From the NCBI RefSeq assembly GCF_964340395.1, contig NC_135559.1, positions 15,560,563 to 15,624,562 on the forward strand: a stretch of 64,000 nt of DNA, written 5' to 3'. The notes under the pieces are model-generated. The model searched no databases, was not told where the DNA came from, and saw nothing but the letters and a program-made list of their open reading frames with translations. Positions 38,601-50,346 of the stretch are shown in pieces (within the stretch, counting starts at the first letter, position 1; the number at the start of each line of letters is the position of its first letter). The DNA comes from Glandiceps talaboti (taxonomy: Eukaryota; Hemichordata; Enteropneusta; Spengelidae). Made by a program: the position numbers and the translations under genes.

Positions 38601-38952
38601 CAAAAATATCCATATTCAATAAAACTTCTATAATTTCATAATCTAATTTATTATCAAATAATTGATGTAAATCACCATATTTTACATTTAATTCGTTTGT
38701 AAATTCTAAAGTAAAATTTCTTTAACTGGGGGGTATCTTCTTTCGTAAAAGGCGTTGGTTGTTTGTTGATGATAAGATCTTCTAAACATATCTTCTGGCA
38801 TAAACATTATATATATTTTACTTACAAATAAGTCATTGAAAATGACATAGACCCCGCTATGATTGGGTTTTAAGGAACTTGCAGTTTATGTTGTCATTTT
38901 CAAACTTGGTTAAAGTTGTTTGGCCTCATACGGTTGTTTTTGATATCACTAC

Positions 38953-39720
38953 TCTGTTCAAGCATGTCTGAGTTATGGCTTTGGACATGAAAACTGTGCC
39001 AACAAAATGGCTGCCAGGCAGCCATATCGGATTGTATCACGATGAAAATGGATATACACATGTATTTCACAGAACACTGTGCTAATGCAAACTTTGAATG
39101 AGATCTGTTCAAGCATGTCTGAGTTATGGCTTTGGACATGGAAAATTTACAAACAACAAAATGGCTGCCAGACAGCCATATTGGATCGTATAACGACAGC
39201 AATGAATATGCACATTTATGTGTTAGAACACTGTCCTAATACCAACTTTGAATGAAATCTGTTCAAGCATGTCTGAGTTATGGCTTTGGACATGGAATAT
39301 TCGCAAACAAAATGGCTTCTGGCAGCCATATCGGATTGTATCACAACGAAAATGGATATGCACATATATGTCATAGAACACTGTGCCATTACCAACTTTG
39401 AATGAGATCTGTTCAAGCATATCTGAGTTATGGCTTTGGACATGGAAAATTCGCAAACACAATGGCTGCCAGGTAGCCATATTGGATCGTATCACGACAG
39501 CAATAAATATGCACATGTATGCCATATAACACTGTCCTAATAGCAACTTTGAATGAGATCTGTTCAAGCATGTCTGAGTTATGGCTTTGGACATGAATCA
39601 TATCATGAAACAAATTGACGTGCATATGTATGCCATAGTATGATGCCCCTGTACCAAGTTTGAAAAAAATTTGGACCAGGCATCTCCAAGAAATGGCTGC
39701 GGACGGACGGACAGATGGAA
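38953..39720 (+). repeat. 151-bp tandem array, five units
   Basis: CTGTTCAAGCATGTCTGAG recurs at 38953, 39105, 39259, 39409 and 39560. Most units contain a palindromic ATGGCTGCC-A-GGCAGCCAT or a decayed form of it. A GGACGGACAGA-type patch closes the array at about 39700-39750. Confidence 0.9.
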
Positions 39721-40189
39721 GGGCAAACAGACGCATAGACACACGGACAGACGGAACCCAATACATAGGTCACCGTCCAGACATTGTCTGCCGGGGACTA
39801 AAAAAACATATTGCCACCATATACGGATCATATTACCATATTTATCCTGAAATATATTGTGATTTTTAGTATCCTGTATAATTTCCAACACCCAATACTC
39901 ATTTAAAAGCCTTGCCTCTTTATTATCATGAGGGTCAGGTAACAATCCATCCTCTTAAAATAATTCTGTTTCTCACAATCCTTCATAAACCCTAAGATAA
40001 TTTGACATATTGTACATCTTTTAATTTAGCTCATGTAGCAGTAATCAGAATATGTATGTTTGCATCGTAGTGAAACCCACTCAAGCTCTATATTGAAACC
40101 AATTAAATCTCTATATTTGTTTAAAATTTGTTTTACATGTATATAATTTTCACCACACATATATATTATAACTTGACAATATTTTCAAT

Positions 40190-40932
40190 TGGTTCCTAAC
40201 AAATGAATTTAGCATCATAGCCCTTCCATTTAACTAAAGCATGTTGCTTTCCTTTCCTTTTATTTTTCACTATCGTTTCAACTTTGTAAACCTCAGACTT
40301 ATCCATATATGGTGACAGTTCTGTTCATAAAACGTGCCTTCAATGACTTCTCCTTGTAAATCCTGTAATTTGTAAACAGTGACTTGGCCCATGAATGATT
40401 TACTTAATCTTAAAAGTTCTTGAGTCTAATTTGGTAGATAACCTTTTGCAAATACAGTTATATATTTTGATATTCTGAATATATCACCAATGTTAAATTG
40501 AGGTGCTCCATATGAAGAAGTCAGATAGAATCCAAATATGTTAAACCAAACAATACCTAGCTTCATTCTCTTCTTGTATTGGATTCCCATGAATTGAACT
40601 GTGATATGTATTATTATATCTCTCAATAATTCATCAATATGATCGATCCATTTTCTGGTTTGTTTCTCTGTGAGATATTTTCTACATTTTAATGTCCTGT
40701 TAAATCTCTATAATCGATGCTTTCTTATCTGACTTCGTACTAAACCATTTAAAGTCTTCTTTCTCAAATAGCTCTTTAACATGTTTATCATAGAACTCCT
40801 TACCTTCTTCAAATTTAATTTTGTTCGGCTTTCGCTCTTTGAATATTTCTACAAAGGTTGCAGCCATTTCTTCATCACAGTGTTTGCTTTTCAATGGAAT
40901 ACAATATACATCAATAACTGTCAACATGTTCT
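40190..40932 (-). pseudogene. Polinton-type integrase relic with chromodomain-like tail (copy 1)
   Basis: Minus-strand frames from 40927 read MLTVIDVYC-IPLKSK, then EEGKEFYDKHVKELF and a KASII motif. After a frameshift they continue into the C-terminal part with APQFNIGDIFRISKY and FAKGYLPN (40626-40426), then EGTFYEQ, and finally VKWKGYDAKF in another phase (about 40225). Order and motifs fit the retroviral-type (DDE) integrase of Polinton/Maverick elements, which ends in a chromodomain. The second catalytic Asp appears as Glu (EEGKEF), a few residues are missing after DVYC, and several frameshifts separate the blocks, so it is dead. The N-terminal end is cut by the GTA microsatellite; copy 2 shows what lay beyond. 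Confidence 0.8.
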
Positions 40933-40937
40933 TGTAG

Positions 40938-41110
40938 TAGTAGTAGTTGTAGTAGTGGTAGTAGTAGTAGTAGTAGTAGGAGGAGGAGGAGATGTAGTAG
41001 TAGTAGTAGTAGTAGTGTAGTAGTATGTAGGAGTAGTAGTAGTAGTGGTAGTAGTAGTAGTAGTTTAATAGTAGTGGTAGTAGTTTAATAGCAGTGGTAG
41101 TAGTAGTAGT

Positions 41111-41155
<45 letters not shown>

Positions 41156-41223
41156 GTAGTAGTAGTAGTAGTAGTAGTAGTAGCAGCAGTGTAGTAGTAG
41201 TAGTAGTAGTAGTGGTGGTGTTG

Positions 41224-41264
<41 letters not shown>

Positions 41265-41661
41265 GGTGGTAGTAGTGTAGTGGCAGAAGTAGTAGTGGTG
41301 TAGTGGTAGTAGTTGTAGTAGTAGTTTGGTAGTAGTAGTGGTAGTAGCAGTAGTTGTAGTACTGGTAGTAGTAGTGGTAGTAATAGTAGTACCAGTGGTG
41401 GTAGTGGTGGTGGCGGTAGTAGTAGTAGTGGTGGTGGTGGTAGTAATAGTAGTAGAAGTGGTGTTTTGGTGGTGGTGGTGGTAGTAGTAGTAGTCGTCGT
41501 GGTAGTGGTGGTGGTGGTGGTGGTGGTGGTGGTAGTAGTAGTAGTATAGTAGTTTTATGTAGTAGTAGTAGTAGTAATAGTAGTAGTAAAGGTGGTAGTA
41601 GTAGTAGTAGTGGCGGTAGTAGTAGTAGTAGAGGTAGTTGTAGTAGTAGTAGTAGTAGTAG
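40938..41661. repeat. Long GTA/GTAGTG microsatellite flanking the LINE 3' end
   Basis: About 720 bp of mostly GTA units with GTG, GGA and a TTA stretch (41113-41155). Long frames through it are artefacts of the repeat. Confidence 0.95.
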
Positions 41662-41822
41662 TTTTCAAAGTATCTTTAATGCCAGGCTGCTAAAAGATGT
41701 ACATTTCAGTAATTAAATACATTATTTACATAAGTACATTGAGGAAAAAAATATACTAGGTCATCAAAAATATATACAGACTGGAATGTGACAACTTAGC
41801 TTAATAGAAACCAATGGTAATG

Positions 41823-44800
41823 TTACTCAGCTATAACTAATTCTTCAAGGTGGTTTACATAACACAGTGCATTATTTATTGCCCATATGTTGTTAAAAAG
41901 TTGAAGCTGATGATTCAACTTAAAAAAACTAAAATCAGTTGGTAACCGGAGTTTTAACCGGTTTTTGAAAATGTGTAAAGGGTCAATTGGGAAACTGTTG
42001 TTCTGGCGTTTGTTGCGGCGGCTCATGTATATTGATGTTTTTGCAATTGAACATAATGTTACAAATATGTGAAAGGACTGTTTGGGGTAAAACTTCTTCG
42101 ATTTGTTTGGCGGGTTTAGAACACACCAGTGTGGCGGGATATCAATCGTTGTATTTTGAAGTAAACGTTTGGCGAGGAGAGAAATGTATTGGAGAAGGGG
42201 TATGTTTTCTGTACATTCGTAGAACGTATGAAATAAAGTGTCTTTTTCGTCACAGAACGTACACGTTTCGGTATTGCTGAATCCCATTTTAGCTTGTATG
42301 GATCCTGTCATGAAGATGCCATGCGCAAGTCGCCATTGTATATCTCCCTCCCGCGAGGATAGAAGGGGGAGGTAGCATGCTTTGAAGTTTGGCTTTATGT
42401 TGTTTGGGAGACTTAAAATATCACGCCAAACGGAGTCACATTTTCCAGGAAGTCGATTGGCGTGGAGGACAAGAACCAAGTATTTATAAATCACCCCTTT
42501 TTGTAATTTATACAAAGGGTAGTTTAATTCGTCGGAGTGGTGCAGTTCGAAGGTGTAGTTTACAGGATTACTGATATAATTTTCGTCACTTTGTAGGTGT
42601 GAGTCAATTCTTTTTTTCCATTCATCGGGAATTGCCTCAAAAATTACATCCAAAGTCAGTTTGGTGATGCGTTGGGATCGAATGTTAATTTTTTCATGAA
42701 TGTCAGCTACATTTAACCAGCGTTTACTGCGGAGGTCAACTAAGTGTTTAATTTTACAGATACCCGCCTCGATCAAATGTTCAAGCCGAAAGGGTTCGTG
42801 TCTAAGTGGATGTAGAACCAGGTTATTATTAAAAAGTGGTTCGTTTAGAAGTTCATGAATATTCATGTGATTATCTTTTCTGATTTTGTTGGTCTCTTTC
42901 CAACTAGTCAATATATCTTGGTAAAATATTGGGATGTTATTAAAGCTAGTGTCACCAGTAGTGGTCAGAAGTTCTTTTGCGTATCCAAGAGAACCAACAT
43001 GTTTGAAGTAGTAGTCAGGAAAACGAAAGCAGATGTGATCATTGATTAGATAAAGGTAATGCTGAATAAATTGTAGACGGAACGCTTTGATGCGTGTCAG
43101 CAGGTGGATGAGATTTTGGCCACCTTTGTCAATAGGTAAGTAGAGAGTTTCAGCTGGTAGCCAATGTTTGCCTTGCCAAAAGAAGTCTAGAATTACCGAC
43201 TGGATATCATTAACAGTCTCTTTGGGTGGATTGGGGCAAGTTAAACGATAGTGTAGTTTCGACGCGATTAGATGGTTGACAATTAAAACTCTAGCTTTGT
43301 AGGATAAATTATTTGCGTAGTTGGACCAGTAATCAAATTTATTTTGAATTTGATTTACAAGTTCAGTCCAATTTTTGACGGTATAATTTTGAGTGTTTCC
43401 AAGGTGTACGCCGAGTAGTTTTAAGCCAGTGCTGTTCCAATTTATACTTAAGTGGTTGTCTATACGTCCTCTCCAGCAACCCACCCATAAACCTTTCGTT
43501 TTATCAAAGTTGAGTTTTGCATTTGATGCCCTCTCGTATATTTGTATCCATTTGTGAATTTTTGGAAAATCTTCATTTTGTGTAACAAAGAGCTCCAGAT
43601 CGTCAGCGTAAGCGGAAAGGTGGTTTTGTTTCCCATCACTATTTAGCATGTCTAAACCGCGAGCACCGCTTTCTGATCGAATTTTATGCAGGAGTGGTTC
43701 AATCGCTAAAACGCATAGTTGGCCCGAAAGGGAGCACCCCTGACGGATTCCTCTACCAAAATCAATCGGAGCAGTAAGAGTGCTGTTTACTCGGATAAGG
43801 GATTGGGATTTAGTGTAAAGGAGTTTTATATAGTTAATGAATTTGTCGCCAAATCCAAAAGCTGACAGGGTATGAGACAGGTAACCATGGTGAACGCTAT
43901 CAAGCGCCTTTTCCTGATCAAGTGCAATTATTCCTAAGGGTATTTGCATGTTATTTGCATACTGTATACTATCTCTGAGTACAGAAATGTTATCATAGAT
44001 TTGACGTCCTGGTATACTGCAACTTTGGTCAATGTGTACAACAGAAGCTAAGACAGATCGAAGGCGGTTTGATAAAGTTTTAGTGAAAATCTTATAGTCA
44101 GTACACATTAAGCTAACTGGCCTCCATGCTTTAACATAAGAAATCTCGCCCGATTTTGGTAGCAGGGTTATTACAGCACAAGACAAAGGTAACAGATTAT
44201 CTTTGACAGAATGTAAGAGAACCTCGTAGAGGTCTTTTCCCAGTATTGACCAAAAGGTTTTGAAAAACTCGTGCGGAAGCCCATCAATTCCAGGAGTACG
44301 ATCATGTGCAAGCTGGTTTACTGTATGTGTAAGCTCTTCAAAGGTTATGTCTTCGTCTAATGATTCTTTGTCAGTATTTGCAATTTGGGGTAGATTGTTT
44401 AAGAGGGCAGACTCAGATTTATCGTCAATCGGATCGACTGTGTACAAATCTTAGTAAAAAGAGCGAATCATGTTGCGAATTTCATTTTGATTTTCGGTCA
44501 ATGTGTTGTATGTTCTTTTGAGTTGAATGATGGGTTTCCGTTTCCCCTTTTGTTTTTCAATCCTGTGAAAAAAACTGTTCGGTAAGTCATTTTGGTTTAA
44601 GGACGTGAATCTGGCTCTAATTGCAGCACCTTTAGTTTCGTGGTTAACATGTTCTTTTAACAATTCCTTTTTTGAATTGTACAAAGAAATCAGTGTAGGA
44701 TTGTCTTCCAATTGAGATTCAAGTTGCTGTATTTCTTTTTCCAGACTAAGTTTCTGGGCTTTCTTATTATTATGTTTCAGGTAGCTGTATTGTTGTGTTA

Positions 44801-45670
44801 CATGTTTAACTTTCATTTTCCCAATGTCCCACCAAAGTTGAACTTTCTGAAAATTTGACTTTTCCTTTTGCCAGTCGCACCAAAATTGTGAAATTAAATC
44901 AATATAATAGTCATCTTGTAAAATGTCAGTGTTCATACACCATACTGGGTTTTTGATGTTAACTTTAGTTATTGATGAGCGGAGTGTGACTGCAGAGTGG
45001 TCTGAAAAGGCAGGCGAAGAGTTCAATATCTTACAAGACTTAATGCGGTTCGTTAAATGTTTGCTCACATAAATTCCGTCCAATCTCACCCGTGAATTTT
45101 CTCTGCTCCAGGTGAAACACTTCCATGTTGATTCCGCCAAGTGTCAATTAATTTGAACTGTTGAAGAATGTTATCTAAAGTTTGTGAAGTGCGCTTGTCT
45201 GGCTCATTAGCGCCGTTACGATCAAACTCTGGGTTGACAGTACAGTTGAAGTCTCCTGTAAGGAAGATAGGGTCGTCGTTTTCTTTCAGTCCACTTAAAA
45301 GTTTTTTCAATATTTTAAAGCAATCTAACCATTCAGTCCCGTTGGTTGGCGCATATACATTGATAATATGTATTGGTTTGTTGTCAATCATAACATGAGC
45401 ATGAAGCAGATGCCCGGCAACCCATTCATTCTTTGATATTATGTCAACTTTATTTCGAGATGAAAAGAGGATTGCTATTCCACCTTGCCTTGAATTATTG
45501 TGGGAAATGATACAGGGTGCTTTCCAAATAATCTGCCAGACTGCTTCATCTTGTGGTGTTGTATGAGTTTCTTGTAACATGTGGAAATCCGAGTGTACTT
45601 CTTGCTTCAAATATTGAACGACTTGGTAGCGCTTGAGGGCGTCACGGCACCCTCGAACATTTAGGGTCAT
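41823..45670 (-). pseudogene. LINE ORF2: AP endonuclease and reverse transcriptase
   Basis: From the ATG at 45670 (MTLNVRG) the frame gives an APE-type endonuclease with QETHT, RQGGIAILFS and LTGDFN (GDFN at 45255-45244). A frameshift at about 45125 moves to the frame with FTWSR, RLDGIYVS and SDHSAV, the endonuclease C-terminus, and then a Lys/Gln-rich linker. A TAA at 44453-44451 lies in that frame, and the reading continues through it into 874 codons of reverse transcriptase: PLSCAVITLLPK, WRPVSLMCTDYKI, QSCSIPGRQIYDN, RGIRQGCSLS, AYADDLELF (YADD at 43610-43599) and a C-terminal CTFCDEKDTLFHTFYEC Cys/His motif. The motif wording is closest to the Tx1/L1 superfamily. Catalytic residues of both enzymes look intact; only the frameshift and the stop block expression. 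Confidence 0.9.
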
Positions 45671-45740
45671 ACAGGATAAACTTGCCAATATGGCTAATAG
45701 GATGAGTTAACTTTGTGTTTTCTTTCCATTATCGAGTTGT

Positions 45741-47320
45741 CTAAGTGTGGATGTTACTGTGTATTTTCAAATGGTTCCTTATCTTCACGCTGATTTTGTA
45801 AACTCTGGCTATTTGTGATCCGGTCAATAGTTCCGTTTGTCTATATGTGCGTAGGTCGTTGCTGAGTTTTTTCAAGTCGGGGTAAAATTCCTTGCATCTT
45901 TGTATAATTTTCTTTGAATGAAGAGTGTCTTTCAGAAATTCTCGTATTTCTGCCGAGTTGTTAAGTTGCAGTGTAGCTAGGTTCAGTAGTTTGTGACATA
46001 TCTGAGATTTCTGATGATATCGATTCAAGTTCATCTAGGTCGTCTTGGTCGGTTGGATTTTCGGGTAAGGTTGGGGCCGTGTCATGTGGTTGGGTGTTGA
46101 AGTCTCCGGCTTTATTGTTCGTTGTATCTCCTGGATCCCATTGCGAAGTGTCTGAAAAGTTGGGAGGAACTCTAGGGATAGGCTTCGCAGATGTACGGTG
46201 AGTAGAGGGCGGCGAGAAGAAAGGTGAAGGAGGGAAAGAGGAAGGAGGGGTTTGTACCCTCTCTTCACCGTTGACTGTCGACATACTTTGTGTTGTTGAG
46301 CTAGTAGCTTGATTTTCATAGTTTGTTTTGAGGTTCTTCGTTTAAGGCGTCCATAAATATGTCCACTTCTCCAGACTTCACTTCTGGTTCAATGTTGACC
46401 TCGTTCTTAGACTTGTCTTGGCTGTTGTTATTGTTCAAAGGTATGCAAGTCTCTGGTATAATAGTTCCGTTTCCATCGTTACATTCATTGGTGTGGCGTT
46501 GGGTGTTTTGTTTTTCAGGTGTGTCATTGTTCTCTTCATCTCTATTGGTTGCAGTTTTGTTTTCAGGTGTGTTTACTACACTGTGGTTGGGCACACTCAC
46601 ATCGGTATTTTTGTTTTTGTTTGTTTCGGTAGCAGCGTTGTTGTTCTCAGAAATGTCATTTGTATATCATTTGCATTTTCGTCTTGTGCTGTGGATTGAA
46701 CCGGCTGTCTATTTACTGTATTTTCTGTGTCCACAGACGGACACAAATTGACGGGCAATTTCTTCTAATATGTTCGAGAGAGTTACATTTAAAACATCTT
46801 ATTTCATCAGTTGACAAGAAGATTCGATATGTACGCTCTTCGGAGATCATGATGAAGGAAATTACCAATTCATCATCACGGTTATATGGAAGTAGAAACA
46901 CCTGGCGTCGGAATGACTTGACGTGTTTCAATCGTTCTTCTTTGCATCCAAGGGGGATAGATTTTACACTCCCTACGATTTTCCCGTATTTACTAAGTTC
47001 TCCTACCAGCACTTCATTGGGGATAAATGGGGAACGCCCGATAAAGTTATCTTAATGGCAGGTTTAACTAGTGGTTCTGTATGAATGTATTGTCCATCTA
47101 AATCGAATCCTTGGTTACAAACTGCATTGACCCAGCTAGAATCATTCAGGAATACCATAACAACTCCGTTGGCACGGGAAGCGGCTACGATATTTTCTGG
47201 TCCTGTTATTACAGCAATTTTCTTTAGATAAGTTTCTACACTTACTTCTCTAATCGATTCACATCTGAGTCCGTGTTTGAGTGTCTGTCCACGAAACACC
47301 TGACTCGCGGCGGCGGCCAT
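45741..47320 (-). pseudogene. LINE ORF1: RNA-binding protein with CCHC zinc knuckle
   Basis: From the ATG at 47320 (MAAAASQVF) the frame shows an RRM-like segment with ITGPENIVAASR and VVMVFLND, ending IKITLSGVPHLSP. A frameshift at about 47005 leads to LSKYGKIVGSVKSIPLG, KHVKSFRRQVF and the zinc knuckle CFKCNSLEHIRRNC (about 46798-46755). After another break comes a low-complexity Asn/Pro/Ser-rich middle (46600-45961, in two phases) and a helical tail with EIREFLKDTL and KKLSNDLRTYRQ (46034-45741). This is the domain order of Tx1-type ORF1 proteins, which bind the element RNA. Broken into at least four frame segments. Confidence 0.82.
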
Positions 47321-47520
47321 TTTGCCGCGATGCCTTTGGCGAGCAACTGGGTGGAAACGAAATCTGACGAAATCCACCGCCCGGGTCTTCCAAACGTCAG
47401 TAAAAGTAGAAAAACGGGAAGGGGGGAATACTAAAGTGTCAGTACCTTGAAGGATTAATGATGGATGACTTCTCCAAATAGCGAAAATTGATTTCATCAG
47501 AGAGCTCTGCTACCGCCTGA

Positions 47521-47554
47521 CTACCAGTAGTAGTCGTAGTAGTAGTCGTAGTCG

Positions 47555-47593
<39 letters not shown>

Positions 47594-47766
47594 CAGTAGT
47601 AGTAGTAGTAGTGGTGGTGGTGGTGATGGTGGTAGTAGTAGTGGTGGTGGTGGTGGTGGTGGGAGTAGTAGTGGTAGTGATAGTAGTAGTGGTGGTGGTA
47701 CTAGTAGTGGTAGTAGTAGTAGTAGTCATCGTCGTAGTAGTAATAGTCATAGTAGTAGTAGTAGTC

Positions 47767-47823
<57 letters not shown>
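47521..47823. repeat. GTA microsatellite flanking the LINE 5' end
   Basis: About 300 bp of TAG units with GTG interruptions. Same motif and phase family as the array on the other side of the LINE. Confidence 0.95.
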
Positions 47824-47824
<1 letters not shown>

Positions 47825-48439
47825 GACCTTTTAACATATATTTTGACTATCAGGGTTATGGTCTTAGTTGGTAGATCAGAGTAATATCAATTGAATAGTT
47901 TTCCCAAATTACAGCTAAAATGATGTTGGCTTGGTGTGTCACTCATGTATCATGACATTTCTTACTCACACTCCTACAACTTCTAATGCAAAAGAAACAA
48001 TTACATAGGTTCTGTGCACAGTGGGGATGTTGAAGTAATCAAGTTGATATGTTGATTATCAGTTGGAAAATATACAATTGAAGACATTAAAATCATCAGG
48101 TCCACGTGCAATGTTTTCATTAGAAGCCTGTTTTTACTACACTGTGAAAGAATAGCAATGCTTATCACTGTTCAATGTTATTGGGTAAAGGATACTACTA
48201 CACCATATTTAAACCAACATCATTTTAGCTGCAAGAGCAAGGTACAGGATCTATAGCAGGCTTGTAGATGAGTCAGGAATTAACCACACAGGTATTGTCA
48301 ATCACTCGTATGCTCACATAGAGAGACATCCCATACCAAAAGTTGTGTTGTAAATCAAATCAAGCTTTCGATTGGTCTGTCTCTATTAGCGGTTTTCCCT
48401 AACATATATATTTTACTCATAACCTTAAAGTTAAAATGA
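47824..48439. other. No gene recognised (spacer before segment copy 2)
   Basis: Single-copy-looking sequence. TTAACATATATTTTGACT at 47832 and CTAACATATATATTTTACTC at about 48400 resemble each other. Confidence 0.5.
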
Positions 48440-49732
48440 TGTGATTTCACATAGAGTCATTGTTTTAGAAGAGAAGAGAGGTGAGCTTTCAACCTGAATA
48501 TTCCAGATAGCATTTAAGATCAGGTCATATGTAAATTGTTCATGCGTAGAATAAATGTTGATCACGCCAGTGGAAAACAATTGTTAATCTGATAGCCAAT
48601 ATTTAGTGTTTAGAGCTGTAGTTATTTAATGAATATATGTCACAGTAAAAACTAGCGCCAGTCACCTTGTTAACAAGTGTTAATATGTGTTTAATCAAAA
48701 CACTTGACAATTTTTAGTTTACTATACTACAATTAATATAACATTAGTAGCTAAACTAAGATATTAACAATTAATGCTGTTGTCTGATGTTTGTAATTTA
48801 GTAGGGCATATGATAACTTTACGTTACATTCGGTAAAATATGCCAAAATTCCAAATATAACATTTCTGGACTTTAGCAATAGTTTATGTGCTGGAACGGG
48901 CAGAAATTATGGCACAAAAGAAATTTGGGAGCGATCGAGGGGCCTTGAAAGTGCTGATGTTCGGAATTGGGAGGGGTGATATGTTCCTCCTGATTAACCC
49001 CAGGAGCGTATGACAGGCCATGTGTTGCAATATTCAATAAAAATATTTTCATGCAAAAAAATCATATTTGTATTCGTAGTATTTGTTTTCATAGGTTAAT
49101 TTACACATTTGAATTCGTAAAATCGTTTTTTTTTTTAATGTTAAAAATCATTGTTTATATTCGTAGATTTCATCATCATGTTACTTTTCATCCGTGTATT
49201 TTTATGTTCGTTAAACTTTTTACATTTCTGTTTGTTAAACATCCATTTTGTTTGTGCTTTTCAATATTGTTATTGATAAATCATTTTATATTCGTATTCA
49301 TTTGCATTGACTTCATCAACTAGGAGACCTTCAGCAATTACAAGAGGTGGGGGGGGGGATCAAGCCCGGTCTGTTGTATATTAAAATGGAGACCCTCCCT
49401 CAATTTCCTTTCTCTGAAATTTGTCCCTATCCCTGTTCAAATATTTCAATGAAAAAACTTCCTTAACACCATTCCAGCTCGTTGTGGCATAATGTTTAGA
49501 GCTCAAGATTACACTAGAGACAAGGATTTTTCTGTAGTAAGATCCAATCACATTAAATTGATAGGCACATGTTCTTTCCCACTATTTCCACCTCAATACG
49601 TTTGTGTTTATGTTAAATCAATACCTACGTTTAGATTTAATTTGGCTGAGCTGACGGCCAGAATTCCCAAAGCCTAGATGAGTGCAAAGACAACCCCAGG
49701 ACCTTGGTCAAAACCTCCACTCCACCACACTG

Positions 49733-50346
49733 ATATGAGGCACTAAAAAGAATCTTTACTGCTTACGGTATAAACACCCGCATCAAGCCCACTAAAACCT
49801 TGCGGCAATTATTGGTGTCTCCAAAGGACAAGACTAAAAAGGAACATGTATGTGGAGTAGTGTACCAAATTCCTTGCCAGGGCCAGACCAACACAGGCCA
49901 ATGCAAAGATTCATATATAGGGGAAACTGAGAGATCACTCAAGACCAGATTTTTGGAACACAGAAGACCTAGTTCCAGCACATCAGAGGTCTCCCAACAC
50001 ATCCACATTGAATCACCCGGTCACTCGGTTAACATAAATGAAGTGAAGATACTGGACACTGAAACCAGATATTTTGAACGGGGAGTGAAAGAAGCTATTT
50101 ACATCCGAGCACTCAAACCATCACTAAACAGAGACGGGGGACGATACAAACTTCCAGGCACCTTTGACCCCTTATTAGGCTCACGTGTCCTGTAAGGTCA
50201 CGTGTGCTGAATAGTGGGTCAATCTGTTGACAAAGACTGAAGTGTACAGTCGAAAATTTCAGGTAAATTTTCTAGTTGTGTTTGGAACAAAAGTTCAAAT
50301 TGAATACTATGGTTTACCAACACAGATGAATTTCCATTTGAAGATA
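49733..50346 (+). mobile_element. 5'-truncated Penelope-like element fragment (GIY-YIG endonuclease)
   Basis: This block is absent from the matching place in copy 1 (about 36895), where CCACACTGA runs straight into the GGTTTTATTTGCTG sequence. It opens within an element frame and includes the whole endonuclease end, so it looks like a 5'-truncated insertion of a Penelope-like retroelement. A short GATA-type duplication at the edges is possible but not certain. Confidence 0.8.
49737..50195 (+). pseudogene. Penelope-like element C-terminal GIY-YIG endonuclease domain
   Basis: An open frame running from the insertion edge: first a linker (ALKRIFTAYGI, TLRQLLVSPKDK), then the endonuclease core, with a G-V-V-Y motif at 49853-49864, YIGE at 49914-49925, the conserved Arg region SLKTRFLEHRR, SQHIHIESPGH with its His residues, ERGVKEAIYI (the catalytic Glu region) and a final PSLNRDGG. 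Penelope-like elements use this domain to nick the target. The core motifs are intact, but the RT part is missing and no start codon belongs to the fragment, so it is a dead end piece rather than a gene. Confidence 0.85.

Larger units (their letters stand above)
35605..40937 (+). repeat. Segmental duplication, copy 1 (5.3 kb)
   Basis: Collinear and nearly identical to 48440-53777, starting at TGTGATTTCACATAGAGTC and ending at GTCAACATGT-CTTGTA, where copy 1 runs into the GTA microsatellite. Differences are a 0.6-kb insertion in copy 2, about 285 bp present only in copy 1 (about 40125-40412) and two more 151-bp units in copy 1. Apart from the integrase relic and the tandem array I see no genes in it. 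Short frames shared by the two copies (for example 36301-36546) only reflect the duplication. Confidence 0.88.
41662..47520 (-). mobile_element. Tx1-clade non-LTR retrotransposon inside a (GTA)n microsatellite
   Basis: A nearly full-length element of about 5.86 kb on the minus strand. The order is a short 5' UTR (47520-47321), ORF1 with an RRM-like block and a CCHC knuckle, ORF2 with AP endonuclease and reverse transcriptase, and a 160-bp 3' UTR ending CTTTGAAAA directly against the microsatellite. Both sides continue as GTA repeats (CTA/TAC on the element strand), with no other sequence between element and array. That is the arrangement expected for an element that targets this simple repeat; Tx1-clade relatives that use microsatellites or multicopy RNA genes as targets are known. 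ORF1 has at least two frame breaks and ORF2 one frameshift and one stop, so this copy is inactive. Confidence 0.88.

Noticed and set aside
38953-39720. CRISPR-like array
   Set aside because: Units are 151 bp contiguous tandem repeats without spacers, in a eukaryotic genome; no cas-type genes.
41987-43049. Plus-strand frames inside the LINE as antisense genes
   Set aside because: They are shadows of the well-supported ORF2 on the minus strand.
47439-47874. Poly-Thr or poly-Val frames in the GTA microsatellite
   Set aside because: Simple-repeat translation; the reverse frame is equally open.
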